Assembly: GCF_019297855.1 (NCBI RefSeq)
Contig: NZ_CP079194.1
Span: 1,599,501 to 1,663,500, forward strand
Reading direction: 5' to 3'
DNA length: 64,000 bases
Source: Gymnodinialimonas ceratoperidinii
GTDB taxonomy: Bacteria > Pseudomonadota > Alphaproteobacteria > Rhodobacterales > Rhodobacteraceae
Part shown: positions 1 to 9,441 of the stretch, piece by piece
Position numbering within the stretch: position 1 is the stretch's first letter
Layout of the letters: each line of letters begins with the position of its first letter
The notes under the pieces: generated by a model
What the model was told of the DNA's origin: nothing
Seen by the model: only the letters and a program-made list of their open reading frames with translations
The model's database searches: none
Position numbers and translations under genes: made by a program

Positions 1-438
1 CTGTTGCCCCATTGGGGAACGGAGTATTCCAACCGCCCCACCAGGCGACAGAGGCGCTTGGCGCAGGCAGCGGCCGATGCCGGGGCGATTGCTGTCGTGG
101 GCACGCATCCTCATGTTCTTCAACCGCAGGAGATGCTCACTGCCGCCGACGGGCGACAGGTGCCCGTGGCATTCTCGCTCGGCAATCTCATCTCTACCCA
201 ATGGCGGCTGGAGCGGCGCACGGGGGCGGTCTATTTTCTCGACCTGACCCGCGACGCAGCGGGGCGGCTACAAGCGACTGACCCGCGCTATTTGCCGACC
301 CGGGTCGAGCGCACCGTGGACCGCGGCGTGGCGGTCTTTCCGGCGGCGCAACTCGCGACTGGCGGGCCGAGCCTCGCCCATGCGCAGCGCGTTCTGGGAC
401 CGGGAATGCTTTTGCCTAACGGCTGTCCCGCGCCTTGA
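1..438 (+). CDS. CapA-family protein, C-terminal part (truncated by window edge)
   Basis: Only the C-terminal end is present; the frame is already open at base 1. The visible part carries the motifs HWGTEY, GTHPHVLQ and FSLGN, which are the conserved blocks of the CapA / PGA_cap metallophosphatase-like family (poly-gamma-glutamate or capsule-related proteins). The family is related to calcineurin-type phosphatases, and the GTHPH block contributes metal-ligand histidines. The substrate cannot be told from this fragment. It ends 49 bp before the start of the sulfotransferase-like gene on the same strand, so the two may be co-transcribed, and both could serve surface polymer metabolism; that link is inference. 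Confidence 0.8.
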   Translation: MLPHWGTEYSNRPTRRQRRLAQAAADAGAIAVVGTHPHVLQPQEMLTAADGRQVPVAFSLGNLISTQWRLERRTGAVYFLDLTRDAAGRLQATDPRYLPTRVERTVDRGVAVFPAAQLATGGPSLAHAQRVLGPGMLLPNGCPAP

Positions 439-487
439 CCGGAACCGCGCAGCCCGTAACCTGAACGTCTTTCCAGCGGGTCTCCCT

Positions 488-1150
488 ATGTCCACTTCCA
501 TGACCAAGTCTCTGACGTCGCTTCCGGTTTTCACCGACGACATCGGCGAACCCGGCCCGCGGACCGTCGTCTGTTTCGGAACCGCGCGGGGTGGCACCTC
601 GATGGTGGCGGGCGCGATCCTTGGGCTCGGCGTTCCGATGGGGCCGGACCTGGGCCGCAATCTGGAAGACCCGGCGTTCAACTTCGACGCGCAGGGCATG
701 GCGATGGAGGGTTTCCTCCAACACGCGCGCGATACCGTCGAAGCGCGGAACCAAGCCCATGAGATCTGGGGATGGAAGTTCCCCAATGCCGCCCGCTACC
801 TTGAGCAACTCGCCCCGCACCTTCGCGCGCCGCATCTGGTGTGCGTCTTCCGAGACCCGGTCCCCGCCGCCCTCCGCCGCGCGAAAACGCCAGAGGAAGC
901 ACCGGACTTCATCGCCGGCCGTTTGCGCGCCCAGATGCGAAATACAGAATTGATCGAGAAATTGAAACTGCCCTGCCTGATGGTTTCCTACGAGAAAGCC
1001 TCCGCGCAACCGGCTGAGTTCGTTCAGGAATTGGCGCAATTTCTGCGCTTGCCGATTCCTGCCCATGTGGACGAAATCGTGGCATTCATGGCGCGGGGCT
1101 CCTACAAGGATCCAGCGCCGCTCCTCAACCGTCTGACCGGAGCGCCCTGA
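488..1150 (+). CDS. Sulfotransferase-like protein
   Basis: A protein of 220 residues starting at the ATG at 488; an upstream in-frame ATG at 380 lies inside the previous gene and is less likely. Near residues 31-39 it has GTARGGTSM, which resembles the 5'-phosphosulfate (PAPS) binding loop of sulfotransferases. VFRDPVPAALRRA further on matches the 3'-phosphate-binding region that usually reads RDP. No signal peptide or membrane segment is evident. Together with the preceding CapA-like gene it could modify a surface polysaccharide, but the acceptor is unknown. Its last 26 bases overlap the convergent znuB 3' end. Confidence 0.6.
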   Translation: MSTSMTKSLTSLPVFTDDIGEPGPRTVVCFGTARGGTSMVAGAILGLGVPMGPDLGRNLEDPAFNFDAQGMAMEGFLQHARDTVEARNQAHEIWGWKFPNAARYLEQLAPHLRAPHLVCVFRDPVPAALRRAKTPEEAPDFIAGRLRAQMRNTELIEKLKLPCLMVSYEKASAQPAEFVQELAQFLRLPIPAHVDEIVAFMARGSYKDPAPLLNRLTGAP

Positions 1151-1952
1151 CGCCCTGCACCAGCATGGACGTCACGAAGAGGGCCGCCGCAGCGCAGACG
1201 ATCGCGGGACCTGCAAGCACGTCGAACTCCCACGCCGCCGACAATCCCACAAGGACCGAGACCACGCCGCCCACAGTCGCGAGCACGGCCATACGTTCCG
1301 GCGTGCTCGAAAAGGGGCGTGCTGCCGCAGCGGGAATGATCAGCAATGCACCAATCAGCAGGACGCCGACGACCTTGATCGCGACGGCGACGGTCAGAGC
1401 CAGCGCGATGGTGAGGATGAATTGCTCGACCCGTGGGTTGAGACCCGCGGCCTGTGCCAATTCGGGGGAGACGGTGGCGGTCAGCAAGGCCGACCAGCGC
1501 CACCACAAGAGCGCGAAGACCACCGCCGCGCCGCCCCAAATCAGGGCCAGATCAGCGCCCTGGACAATCAGGATCTCGCCGAACAGAAGCGCCGAAATGT
1601 CGATCCGCACGCCGGAGGTCAGGGAGACCGCGACCATGCCGATGGCGAGCGCGGAATAGGAGAGGACGCCAAGCGCGGTATCCATCGAGCGACCGCGTGA
1701 GGTGAGGCTCTGAACGCCGAGAGCCATGATGATCGCCATGAGGAGCGCGCCGGAAAAGATGGAGATGTCAAAGGCTAATGCCATTGCGACCCCAAGGATC
1801 GACGCGTGGGCCGTGGCATCGCTGAAGTAGGCCATCCGACGCCAGACCACGAAGCTGCCCAAGGGGCCGGCGGCGAGTGCCACGCCGATCCCGGCGAGGC
1901 TGGCGCGGACGAAGAGGCTGTCGAGCAGCGTGTCTTGAAAAAGGCTCATCAC
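1125..1952 (-). CDS. znuB: Zinc ABC transporter, membrane permease ZnuB
   Basis: A 275-residue polytopic protein of the ABC-3 permease family (ZnuB/TroC type), with many hydrophobic segments and the typical N-terminal block WRRMAYFSDATAHASILGVA. It forms the inner-membrane channel through which Zn2+ delivered by ZnuA is moved, driven by ZnuC. Its start codon overlaps the znuC stop in an ATGA arrangement, so it is the last gene of zur-znuC-znuB. Length is normal for the family. The operon is expected to be repressed by Zur when zinc is plentiful. Confidence 0.93.
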   Translation of the reverse strand: MMSLFQDTLLDSLFVRASLAGIGVALAAGPLGSFVVWRRMAYFSDATAHASILGVAMALAFDISIFSGALLMAIIMALGVQSLTSRGRSMDTALGVLSYSALAIGMVAVSLTSGVRIDISALLFGEILIVQGADLALIWGGAAVVFALLWWRWSALLTATVSPELAQAAGLNPRVEQFILTIALALTVAVAIKVVGVLLIGALLIIPAAAARPFSSTPERMAVLATVGGVVSVLVGLSAAWEFDVLAGPAIVCAAAALFVTSMLVQGVRALRSDG

Positions 1953-2707
1953 GACGCTTCCTCGTGTTCATGGACGCAAGCGCCGCCGTGACTATGGTCG
2001 TGATGGTGGTCATGGGCATGGCGATAGAGTGCCAACGCGCCCTGGGTGCCGGTCCCGAAAAGGGCGCGGTAGGCCGGGGCGGTGGCGACCTGCTCGGGGT
2101 GGCCTTCGCAGCAGATGTGGCCGTTGAGGCAGATGACCCGGTCCGACGCGGCCATCACGACGTGCAGATCGTGGCTCACCATCAGTACGGCGCAGCCTTG
2201 GGTGGTTCTGACATCCTCGATCTGTTGGTAGAACGCAGCCGCACCGGGTTGGTCGAGGCCCTGCGTGGCCTCATCAAGGATCAGGAGCTGCGGCCGCGCC
2301 AAGAGCGCCCGCGAGAGCATCACCCGCTGAAGCTGGCCGCCGGAAAGATCGGTCATCTGCCGGCTCGCGATGGCGGCGCTGCCGGTGATGTTCAGGACAG
2401 CCTCGGCCTCGGCGTTGGAGACGCGGTGGGGCAGATCCAGAAATCGGCGAACGCTCAAGGGCAGGGTCGGGTCCAAGGCAAGAGATTGCGGGACGTAGCC
2501 GATGCGCAGGTCAGGCGCGCGCGTGAGGATGCCGGAGGCGGTGGGAATCGCACCGATCAAAGCTTTGAGAAGGCTGGATTTTCCAGAGCCGTTAGGGCCC
2601 ACGATCGTGACGATCTCACCGGGTGAGATCGAGAAATCCACGTCGCGGAGCACCCGGTTTCTGCCTCGCATGACGGAGATATCGATCGCCGAGATAAGCG
2701 CGGTCAT
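1949..2707 (-). CDS. znuC: Zinc ABC transporter, ATP-binding protein ZnuC
   Basis: A 252-residue ABC ATPase with Walker A GPNGSGKSS, signature LSGGQLQRV, Walker B LLILDEAT and the H-loop histidine in VSHDLHVV. The C-terminal tail is rich in histidine (around HAHDHHHDHSHGG), as is common in ZnuC proteins. I place the start at 2707, where ATG overlaps the zur stop as ATGA; a start 18 bases upstream is open but lies inside zur. It powers zinc import with ZnuB and ZnuA. Gene order zur-znuC-znuB, divergent from znuA, is a usual alphaproteobacterial arrangement. Confidence 0.95.
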   Translation of the reverse strand: MTALISAIDISVMRGRNRVLRDVDFSISPGEIVTIVGPNGSGKSSLLKALIGAIPTASGILTRAPDLRIGYVPQSLALDPTLPLSVRRFLDLPHRVSNAEAEAVLNITGSAAIASRQMTDLSGGQLQRVMLSRALLARPQLLILDEATQGLDQPGAAAFYQQIEDVRTTQGCAVLMVSHDLHVVMAASDRVICLNGHICCEGHPEQVATAPAYRALFGTGTQGALALYRHAHDHHHDHSHGGACVHEHEEAS

Positions 2708-3183
2708 TCGACGGAGACTTGGCAATTGGGGCAGAGGCCCAAGGCCTCGACCGTGGCGCGTTCAATCGTGAAGCCGGCGCTCTGGGCGGTGTCGGACAGG
2801 GCGCTGCGGACGTCGCGGGCGGGCGCTTCGGCAACCACGTCACAGACGCGGCAGATCAGGAAGGCGGGGACGTGATCTTCGTCCGAATGGGCGCAGGCCA
2901 CGAAAGCGTTGAGCCGCTCGACCCGGTGGGCAAAGCCATGGGTCGTGAGGAAATCGAGGGCGCGATAGGCCACCGGAGGCTGTGCGCCCAAACCCTCCTC
3001 CCGCAAAATCTCGAGAATATCGTAAGCTCCCATCGCGCGGTGTTCTTCCAGCAATATCTCCAGAACGCGGCGGCGCACCGGGGTCAGTTGCAGCCGTTCG
3101 GCCGTACACCGTTCGGCCACAACCTGTACAGCCGACTTGATGCAGCGGGCGTGGTCGTGTTGTGAAAATTCAATCGTCTCCAT
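2704..3183 (-). CDS. zur: Zinc uptake regulator Zur (Fur family)
   Basis: A 159-residue Fur-family repressor. The N-terminal winged helix contains LTPVRRRVLEILLEEHRAMGAYDIL. The C-terminal dimerisation half has two CxxC pairs, CRVC and CPNC, that would form the structural zinc site, and a regulatory metal site around the HSDEDH stretch. Its place in a zinc-transporter operon argues for Zur rather than Fur, Mur or Irr. It probably represses itself and znuCB together with the divergent znuA through the two boxes in the 69-bp gap to znuA. Confidence 0.92.
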   Translation of the reverse strand: METIEFSQHDHARCIKSAVQVVAERCTAERLQLTPVRRRVLEILLEEHRAMGAYDILEILREEGLGAQPPVAYRALDFLTTHGFAHRVERLNAFVACAHSDEDHVPAFLICRVCDVVAEAPARDVRSALSDTAQSAGFTIERATVEALGLCPNCQVSVE

Positions 3184-3191
3184 AGGGGGTT

Positions 3192-3238
3192 GATATGATA
3201 TAACATCACCGATAACAACCGTGATGTTATATCATTAC
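3192..3238. promoter_or_regulatory. Two Zur-type operator boxes in the zur-znuA divergent region
   Basis: Two near-identical 18-base sites lie in opposite orientation. The right site, 3221-3238 on the plus strand, reads GTGATGTTATATCATTAC. The left site, 3192-3209 read on the minus strand, is GTGATGTTATATCATATC. Each is itself close to a palindrome of the form GTAATGTTATAACATTAC. The outer 14 bases of the pair (3196-3209 and 3221-3234) are exact reverse complements separated by 11 bases. Their place between zur and znuA makes Zur the obvious ligand, one box per divergent promoter; the assignment to Zur is inferred from context. Confidence 0.8.
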
Positions 3239-3252
3239 ATTCAGAGGTTCCG

Positions 3253-4332
3253 ATGCTCCGCTCCACCTGTGCTCTCCTTGCCTTGACCTCCGCCGCGATG
3301 GCCGACGCGCCGCGCGTCGCGGTCGATATTCCGCCGATCCATTCGCTGGTGGCGCAGGTCATGGACGGGGTCGCGACGCCCGATCTGATCCTGCCCCCGG
3401 GCCTTTCGCCTCATGATGCGGCGCTGCGTCCTTCCGATGCCGCGGCCTTGGCGCAAGCCGATCTCGTGGTCTGGATCGGGCCGGAGCTTAGCCCTGCCGT
3501 GGCGCGCAGCGTCGAGGCGGTGGCAGACGGCGCGGTCCTGACGCTGTTGGACGTTCCGGGCACGCGGGTGTTGGAGTTCCGGGAAGGTCCGGTCTTCGCC
3601 CCGGTCGGGGAGGAGGGACACGCGGACCATGGCCATGAGGAAGACGATGACCACGAAGCTCACGAGCATGAAGACGCGCACGAACACGACGGTGAGCATG
3701 AGCACGAGCATGAGGATGACCACGAGCACGAGGATGACCACGAACACGACGATCACGAACACGATGAGGATCACGACCATGAAGACCATGACGACGGTCA
3801 CGGGCATGATCATGACGGGCGCGACCCGCATGCCTGGTTGGACCCGGTCAATGCGGGCGTCTGGCTGGAGGCTATTTCAGAGGCGCTGATCGAAATTGAT
3901 CCCGAAAACGCAGAGGCTTACGCCGCGAATGCAGAAGCCGCGACAGCGCGGGTCGAAGCGCTGGTTGACGAGATCTCAACCCGCATGGCGCCGCTTTCCG
4001 GGGCGTTCGTCGTGTTCCACGACGCTTACCATTACTATGAGGCGCGTTTCGCCATCGAGGCGACGGGCTCGATCACGCTCGGGGATGGCAGCATTCCGGG
4101 GCCGCGCCGCTTGGTGGAGATCGGAGAAACAGTGCAGGAGATGAACGTGACCTGCGTCTTCACCGAACCTCAGTTCAACCCGGCGATGGTGGAGGCGACG
4201 ATGTCAGACGCCGGTGCGCGGGTCGGGGTTATCGACCCTCTGGGCGTGGCTCTGACACCCGGGCCTGACCTCTACGAGGCTCTGATGCAGGCGACGGCGG
4301 CGTCCTTCGAGGATTGCCTTGCGCCGGAATGA
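3253..4332 (+). CDS. znuA: Zinc ABC transporter, substrate-binding protein ZnuA
   Basis: A 359-residue periplasmic cluster-9 binding protein with a signal peptide at residues 1-18 (cleavage likely after MADA). Conserved zinc-ligand regions are visible: the early PPIHSLVAQVM, the DPHAWLDP block after the charged loop, the FHDAYHYY block and the EPQFN region. Between about residues 120 and 195 there is an unusually long, almost pure His/Asp/Glu loop built from imperfect HEHEDD-like units, ending before DPHAWL. Such loops are thought to gather or sense zinc in ZnuA proteins. It is transcribed divergently from zur-znuCB and should be Zur-repressed. Confidence 0.95.
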   Translation: MLRSTCALLALTSAAMADAPRVAVDIPPIHSLVAQVMDGVATPDLILPPGLSPHDAALRPSDAAALAQADLVVWIGPELSPAVARSVEAVADGAVLTLLDVPGTRVLEFREGPVFAPVGEEGHADHGHEEDDDHEAHEHEDAHEHDGEHEHEHEDDHEHEDDHEHDDHEHDEDHDHEDHDDGHGHDHDGRDPHAWLDPVNAGVWLEAISEALIEIDPENAEAYAANAEAATARVEALVDEISTRMAPLSGAFVVFHDAYHYYEARFAIEATGSITLGDGSIPGPRRLVEIGETVQEMNVTCVFTEPQFNPAMVEATMSDAGARVGVIDPLGVALTPGPDLYEALMQATAASFEDCLAPE

Positions 4333-4404
4333 TCTAGCGTTCGTCACGCAAGGCCCTTCATGTGATACATGAGCTTCGCGACGTAACTATCTGACATATA
4401 TTAA

Positions 4405-4440
4405 AAAGCCGCGGCAGAACAAATCTGTCGCGGCTTTCTT
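4405..4440. terminator. Bidirectional rho-independent terminator
   Basis: AAAGCCGCGGCAG (4405-4417) pairs with CTGTCGCGGCTTT (4425-4437) with one G-T wobble and a 7-base loop. It lies between the convergent znuA and the FAH-family gene, with A and T runs on both sides, so it can end transcription from either direction. Confidence 0.85.
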
Positions 4441-4444
4441 CAAT

Positions 4445-5137
4445 TCAGGCAGGCTCGCCGATGTGGGTCGAGAGATCGGGGAGGCCGGCGATGGAAACCA
4501 CCGCCGTATCGCCGGGTGTCAACGCGCCGACGCCGGCGGGTGTGCCTGTCATGATCAGGTCGCCAGGCTTCAACTCGACGAGGCCCGAGAGGTAGGCGAT
4601 GACCTCGGGCGTGGACCAGATCATCTCGGATAGGTCGCCATTCTGTTGCACCTCACCGTTGCGGCTGAGGCTGATCGCGCCCTTGTCCAGATGTCCTACA
4701 TCGCTGACCCGGTGGATCGGACCGACCACGGCGGAATGGTCGAAACCCTTCGCCATCGTCCACGGCTTGCCCGCCTTTTTCGCCGCGGCCTGAACGTCGC
4801 GCCGCGTCAGGTCGTTGCCGCAGGCGTAGCCATAGACGTGGTCGAGGGCGTCGCCCTCGGGGATATTCCGGCCACCGGTGCCGATGGCGACGACGAGTTC
4901 GGCCTCGAAATGCAGGTTCTCGGTGCCCGGAGGGTAGGGCACCGTCGCGCCATCGGCCACCAGCGCGTCTGCGGGCTTGGCGAAGAAGAACGGTGGCTCG
5001 CGGTCATCGTGGCCCATCTCGCGCGCGTGCTCGGCGTAGTTGCGGCCGACGCAGAAGATCCGACGGACGGGGTAATGGGCCGTCAGCCCCGCTACGGCAA
5101 CTGTGGGGGTGGGCATCGGGTCGAACACATAGGCCAC
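4445..5137 (-). CDS. Fumarylacetoacetate hydrolase (FAH) family protein
   Basis: A protein of 230 residues if it starts at the GTG at 5137, which has AGGAGAG six bases upstream; an ATG at 5161 is also open but has no better ribosome site. It carries FAH-family blocks IFCVGRNYAEHAREMG, PPFFFAKPADAL, the metal-binding HFEAELVVAIG and YACGNDLTRRDVQ, and C-terminal GDLIMTGTPAGVG. The closest remembered relatives are fumarylpyruvate or acylpyruvate hydrolases that cleave carbon-carbon bonds in aromatic ring-fission products. There are no aromatic catabolism genes beside it, so the true substrate is open. Confidence 0.85.
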   Translation of the reverse strand: MAYVFDPMPTPTVAVAGLTAHYPVRRIFCVGRNYAEHAREMGHDDREPPFFFAKPADALVADGATVPYPPGTENLHFEAELVVAIGTGGRNIPEGDALDHVYGYACGNDLTRRDVQAAAKKAGKPWTMAKGFDHSAVVGPIHRVSDVGHLDKGAISLSRNGEVQQNGDLSEMIWSTPEVIAYLSGLVELKPGDLIMTGTPAGVGALTPGDTAVVSIAGLPDLSTHIGEPA

Positions 5138-5207
5138 GGAAATCTCTCCTAATTCGGTCATTCACGCGGAAGATAGGCGGATCACTCGGAGAGTTACCAG
5201 CCCCCAC

Positions 5208-5238
5208 AAAGAAAACGCGCCCCCGGTCAGGGAGCGCG
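5208..5238 (-). terminator. Rho-independent terminator of the polyol operon
   Basis: On the minus strand, CGCGCTCCC (5238-5230) pairs with GGGGGCGCG (5224-5216) across a 5-base loop with one wobble, followed by TTTTCTTT (5215-5208). It lies 32 bp past the mannitol dehydrogenase stop, so it should end the whole smo transcript. Confidence 0.8.
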
Positions 5239-5269
5239 CCACTGTCTGCCTCGACAGGTTGTGAGTGGT

Positions 5270-6799
5270 TCAGGCGCCCGTGTAGCGGCTGATCGCGCGG
5301 CGGAGCCCGTCGGACCACAGGAGATCCAGCCATTCGGTGAACGCGGCAACAAAGGCTTCGTTTTCGGCGATATCGCCGTAGAGATGCTCTTGCTCCAGCC
5401 ACGCGGCGGGGCGGGTCTTTGCTTCTTGCGCACAGGCGGTGAGATCATCCCAGAACGGGTCGTTGGGCTCGATCACGCTGCCGTCCTCGCGGGTGCCGGC
5501 ACACATCCGGGCCCAGATCGCCTCGATCAGGGCAAGGCCTTGAATGGGCGTGCCTTTCGCGATGGCGTCCCGGATGATCGGATGCAGGAAGCCGGGGTGT
5601 CGCGAGGAGCCATCGAAGGACACGCGGCGCGTGGTGTCGATGATCTCGGGGTTGGAGAAACGGGTCTCGATCAGGTCGATATAGGCCTCGGGCGTCATGC
5701 CGGGGACGGGGTCGACGTGAGGTGCGATTTCCTCGCGCTCGAGCTTCATGAACAGCGCGTTGATCGAGGGATCGGCCATGCAGCCGGCGATGGTGCCGAT
5801 GCTCAGCAGCTCTCCGGGGTTGGCGATGACCTGGTGGCCCGCGTTCAGCATGCGGATCTTCATCGCCTCGAACGCGTGGACGTCATCGGTGATGGTGGCG
5901 CCGACACGCTCCCACTGGGGCCGTCCGGCGCAGAATTTATCCTCGATCACCCACTGGCGGTAGCTTTCGTGGGTGACGGGAGCGGCGTCGTCGATGCCGA
6001 AGCTGCGGGCGAGGGCGAGTTCGTTGGGGCCGGTGGCGGGCACGATGCAATCGACCATGGAGTTCGGGAAGGTCACGTTCTCCTCGATCCACGCGCCAAG
6101 CTCCGGATCCGACAGGTTGGCGAGGCCGAGGACGGTCTGCCGCAACGCGTCGCCATTGCCTTGCAGGTTGTCGCAGCTCTGGCAGGTGAAGGGGCCGTGG
6201 CCCGCGTCACGGCGCGCCTTCAAGGCGGCGATGATGGCGCCGAAGGCCGTGTGGGGCGCATCGGGATTGGCGGCGTCGTGCTGGATATCGGGGTGATCGG
6301 CGTCGAAAGCGCCGTCGGCGGGGGCGATGTAATAGCCGCCTTCGGTCACCGTCATGGCGACGATGCGGATCGCCGGGTCGGCCATCTGCGCGATCAGGGC
6401 GCCGTTGTCTTCCTCGACCGGAACGAAGTCGATCATCGAGCCGGTCACTTCGATGCGGTGGCCGGAGGGGTCCAGTTCGATCAGGGTGGTTAGGCAATCT
6501 TGCGCCAGAAGCCTGTCGCGCATGGCGGCGTCACCGGCGCGCACGCCGGCACCGACGATGGCCCAGTCAAGATCCACGCCCGCGTCGAACAGCCGGTGCA
6601 GATACCAGGCTTGGTGGCCCCGGTGAAAGTTGCCAAGCCCGATGTGGACAATGCCCGGGCTGAGGGTCGCGCGGTCATAGCGCGGCACACGAATGGCGTT
6701 GTCGAGCGATGACAGCGTCTCGTTGCTGAGTTTGTGGACCGTAATTTTGCCCGAAACCGGTGCGGCCATCAGATCATCTCCCATTAAAGTCGTTGCCAT
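5270..6799 (-). CDS. mtlK: Mannitol 2-dehydrogenase family protein (MtlK type)
   Basis: A long-chain polyol dehydrogenase of about 509 residues that would oxidise D-mannitol or D-arabinitol to the ketose with NAD+. The N-terminal nucleotide-binding region reads PGIVHIGLGNFHRGHQAWY. The catalytic block KIRMLNAGHQVIANPGELL has the family's Lys, Asn and His. I chose the ATG at 6799, 14 bp after the smoS stop, behind GAGGACAGG; an ATG at 6769 behind GGGAG is a fair alternative and gives a length closer to characterised enzymes. It is the last gene of the polyol operon. A related fructuronate reductase role is less likely because of the neighbours. Confidence 0.88.
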   Translation of the reverse strand: MATTLMGDDLMAAPVSGKITVHKLSNETLSSLDNAIRVPRYDRATLSPGIVHIGLGNFHRGHQAWYLHRLFDAGVDLDWAIVGAGVRAGDAAMRDRLLAQDCLTTLIELDPSGHRIEVTGSMIDFVPVEEDNGALIAQMADPAIRIVAMTVTEGGYYIAPADGAFDADHPDIQHDAANPDAPHTAFGAIIAALKARRDAGHGPFTCQSCDNLQGNGDALRQTVLGLANLSDPELGAWIEENVTFPNSMVDCIVPATGPNELALARSFGIDDAAPVTHESYRQWVIEDKFCAGRPQWERVGATITDDVHAFEAMKIRMLNAGHQVIANPGELLSIGTIAGCMADPSINALFMKLEREEIAPHVDPVPGMTPEAYIDLIETRFSNPEIIDTTRRVSFDGSSRHPGFLHPIIRDAIAKGTPIQGLALIEAIWARMCAGTREDGSVIEPNDPFWDDLTACAQEAKTRPAAWLEQEHLYGDIAENEAFVAAFTEWLDLLWSDGLRRAISRYTGA

Positions 6800-6813
6800 C
6801 GTCCTGTCCTCGA

Positions 6814-7583
6814 TCAGCTCATCCATTGGCCGCCGTCCACGTTGTAACATTGGGCGACGATGTAATCGGCCTCGGGGGAGGCGAGAAACACGGCCATGCC
6901 TGTCAAATCATCCGGAGTGGCGAAGCGGCCAGCCGGCACGCCTGCGGCCACTTCGGCCTTCTTCTGTCCCGGCGCCTTGCCCTCGAGCTTGGCGAACATC
7001 GCATCGACATGATCCCAATGGGCGCCGTCCACGACGCCCGGCGCGATGGCATTCACGTTGATGCCATGGCCGATCAGGTTGAGCCCCGCCGATTGCGTCA
7101 TCGAGATCACTGCCGCCTTGGTGGAGCAGTAGACGAGCACCAGCGGCTCTCCTCGACGGCCCGCCTGCGAGGCCATGTTGATGATCTTGCCGCCGTGTCC
7201 CTGCGCGATCATCTGCCGTGCGGCTGCCTGCAAGGTGAACAACGTGCCCGCGACGTTGACGGCGTAGAGCCGGTCATAGCTGTCACGGGTGATGTCCACT
7301 GTTTCGGCAGCATCAAAAAGCGCGGCGTTGTTGACGAGAATGTCCAGCTTGCCGGCCTTTTCCACCACCGCGGCAATCGCCGCGTCGATGCTGTCTTGCC
7401 GCGTCACGTCCAGATGGACCGCGGTTGCACCGGCGCCGATCTCGCCGGCGGCGGCGCGGGCAGCGTCGAGGTTTATATCCCCGATCGCCACCGTTGCTCC
7501 CTCGTTCACGTAGGCGCGTGCAAACTCCTTGCCGATCCCCCGGGCTGCCCCGGTGATCAGGGCGGATTTACCGGCCAGTCGCG

Positions 7584-7587
<4 letters not shown>
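6814..7587 (-). CDS. smoS: Sorbitol/polyol dehydrogenase SmoS, short-chain dehydrogenase
   Basis: A 257-residue short-chain dehydrogenase. It has the cofactor motif TGAARGIG (residues 12-19), the NNA block ([10 protein letters not shown]), and a Ser-Tyr-Lys catalytic set in [20 protein letters not shown] with YCSTK as YxxxK. The C-terminal run [19 protein letters not shown] and the block [19 protein letters not shown] closely resemble Rhodobacter sphaeroides SmoS, which turns sorbitol into fructose and galactitol into tagatose. The start codon overlaps the smoK stop as ATGA, so translation is probably coupled to the transporter ATPase. Confidence 0.93.
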
Positions 7588-8588
<1,001 letters not shown>

Positions 8589-8600
8589 ATCTCGTCGCTC

Positions 8601-9431
8601 CTATTTGACGGCGCCGAAGGTCAAGCCCCGGACGAGTTGCTTTTGGCTGAACCAGCCAAGGATGAGGATTGGCATGATTGCCATGGTCGATGCCGCCGAT
8701 AGCTTGGCGAAGAAGAGACCCTCGGGTGAGGAGTAGCTGGCGATGAAGGCCGTCAGCGGTGCCGCGTTGACCGAGGTCAGGTTCAGCGTCCAGAACGCTT
8801 CGTTCCAGGCGAGGATGAAGTTCAGCAGCAAGGTCGAGGCAATGCCCGGTACCGCCATCGGGGTCAGCACGTAGAGGATTTCCTCGCGCAGCGTCGCCCC
8901 GTCCATCCGTGCCGCTTCGAGGATCTCGCCGGGGATCTCCTTGAAGTAGGTGTAGAGCATCCAGACGATGATCGGCAGGTTGATGAGCATCAGGATGATC
9001 ACCAGCGCCAGACGGTTGTCGAGGACCCCAAGCTGAATGCACAGCAGGTAGATGGGGTAGAGCACGCCCACGGCGGGCAGCATCTTGGTGGACAACATCC
9101 AGAGCAGGATGTCCTTGGTCCGGTGCGAAGGCACGAAGGCCATCGACCAGGCCGCGGGCACCGCGATGATCACGCCGAGGACAGTGGAGCCGCCGGCAAT
9201 GATGATCGAGTTGGTCAGGAACCGCATGTAGTTCGAGCGTTCCAGAACGATCCCGTAGTTTTCCAGCGTCCAGTCGAAGGCGAGGAACACCGGCGGGTTG
9301 GCGATGGCCTGGGCCTCGGTCTTGAACGAGGTCAGGATGGTCCACATGATCGGGAAGAAGATCAGCAGCCCGATGCCCCAAGCGAAGATCGTATTCAGGG
9401 CCTTGCGTTGGGAAGTAACAGATCGTGCCAT
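8601..9431 (-). CDS. smoG: Polyol ABC transporter permease SmoG
   Basis: A 276-residue MalG-type inner-membrane permease with about six hydrophobic segments. It carries the cytoplasmic EAA loop EAARMDGATLREEILYVLTP that docks on the ATPase. It begins 10 bp after the smoF stop and would form the translocation pore with SmoF for sorbitol, mannitol or related polyols delivered by the binding protein. Substrate assignment comes from the two dehydrogenases in the operon. Confidence 0.92.
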   Translation of the reverse strand: MARSVTSQRKALNTIFAWGIGLLIFFPIMWTILTSFKTEAQAIANPPVFLAFDWTLENYGIVLERSNYMRFLTNSIIIAGGSTVLGVIIAVPAAWSMAFVPSHRTKDILLWMLSTKMLPAVGVLYPIYLLCIQLGVLDNRLALVIILMLINLPIIVWMLYTYFKEIPGEILEAARMDGATLREEILYVLTPMAVPGIASTLLLNFILAWNEAFWTLNLTSVNAAPLTAFIASYSSPEGLFFAKLSAASTMAIMPILILGWFSQKQLVRGLTFGAVK

Positions 9432-9441
9432 GTCTAGTCCC

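Noticed and set aside
3640..3820. Repetitive tract in znuA that could be taken for a repeat array.
   Set aside because: The repeats are six-residue coding units of the His/Asp/Glu loop within an intact gene, with no spacers.
5261..6493. A 410-codon plus-strand frame opposite the mannitol dehydrogenase.
   Set aside because: Antisense shadow with Gly/Asp/Val-rich translation and no recognisable domain; the dehydrogenase motifs are on the minus strand.
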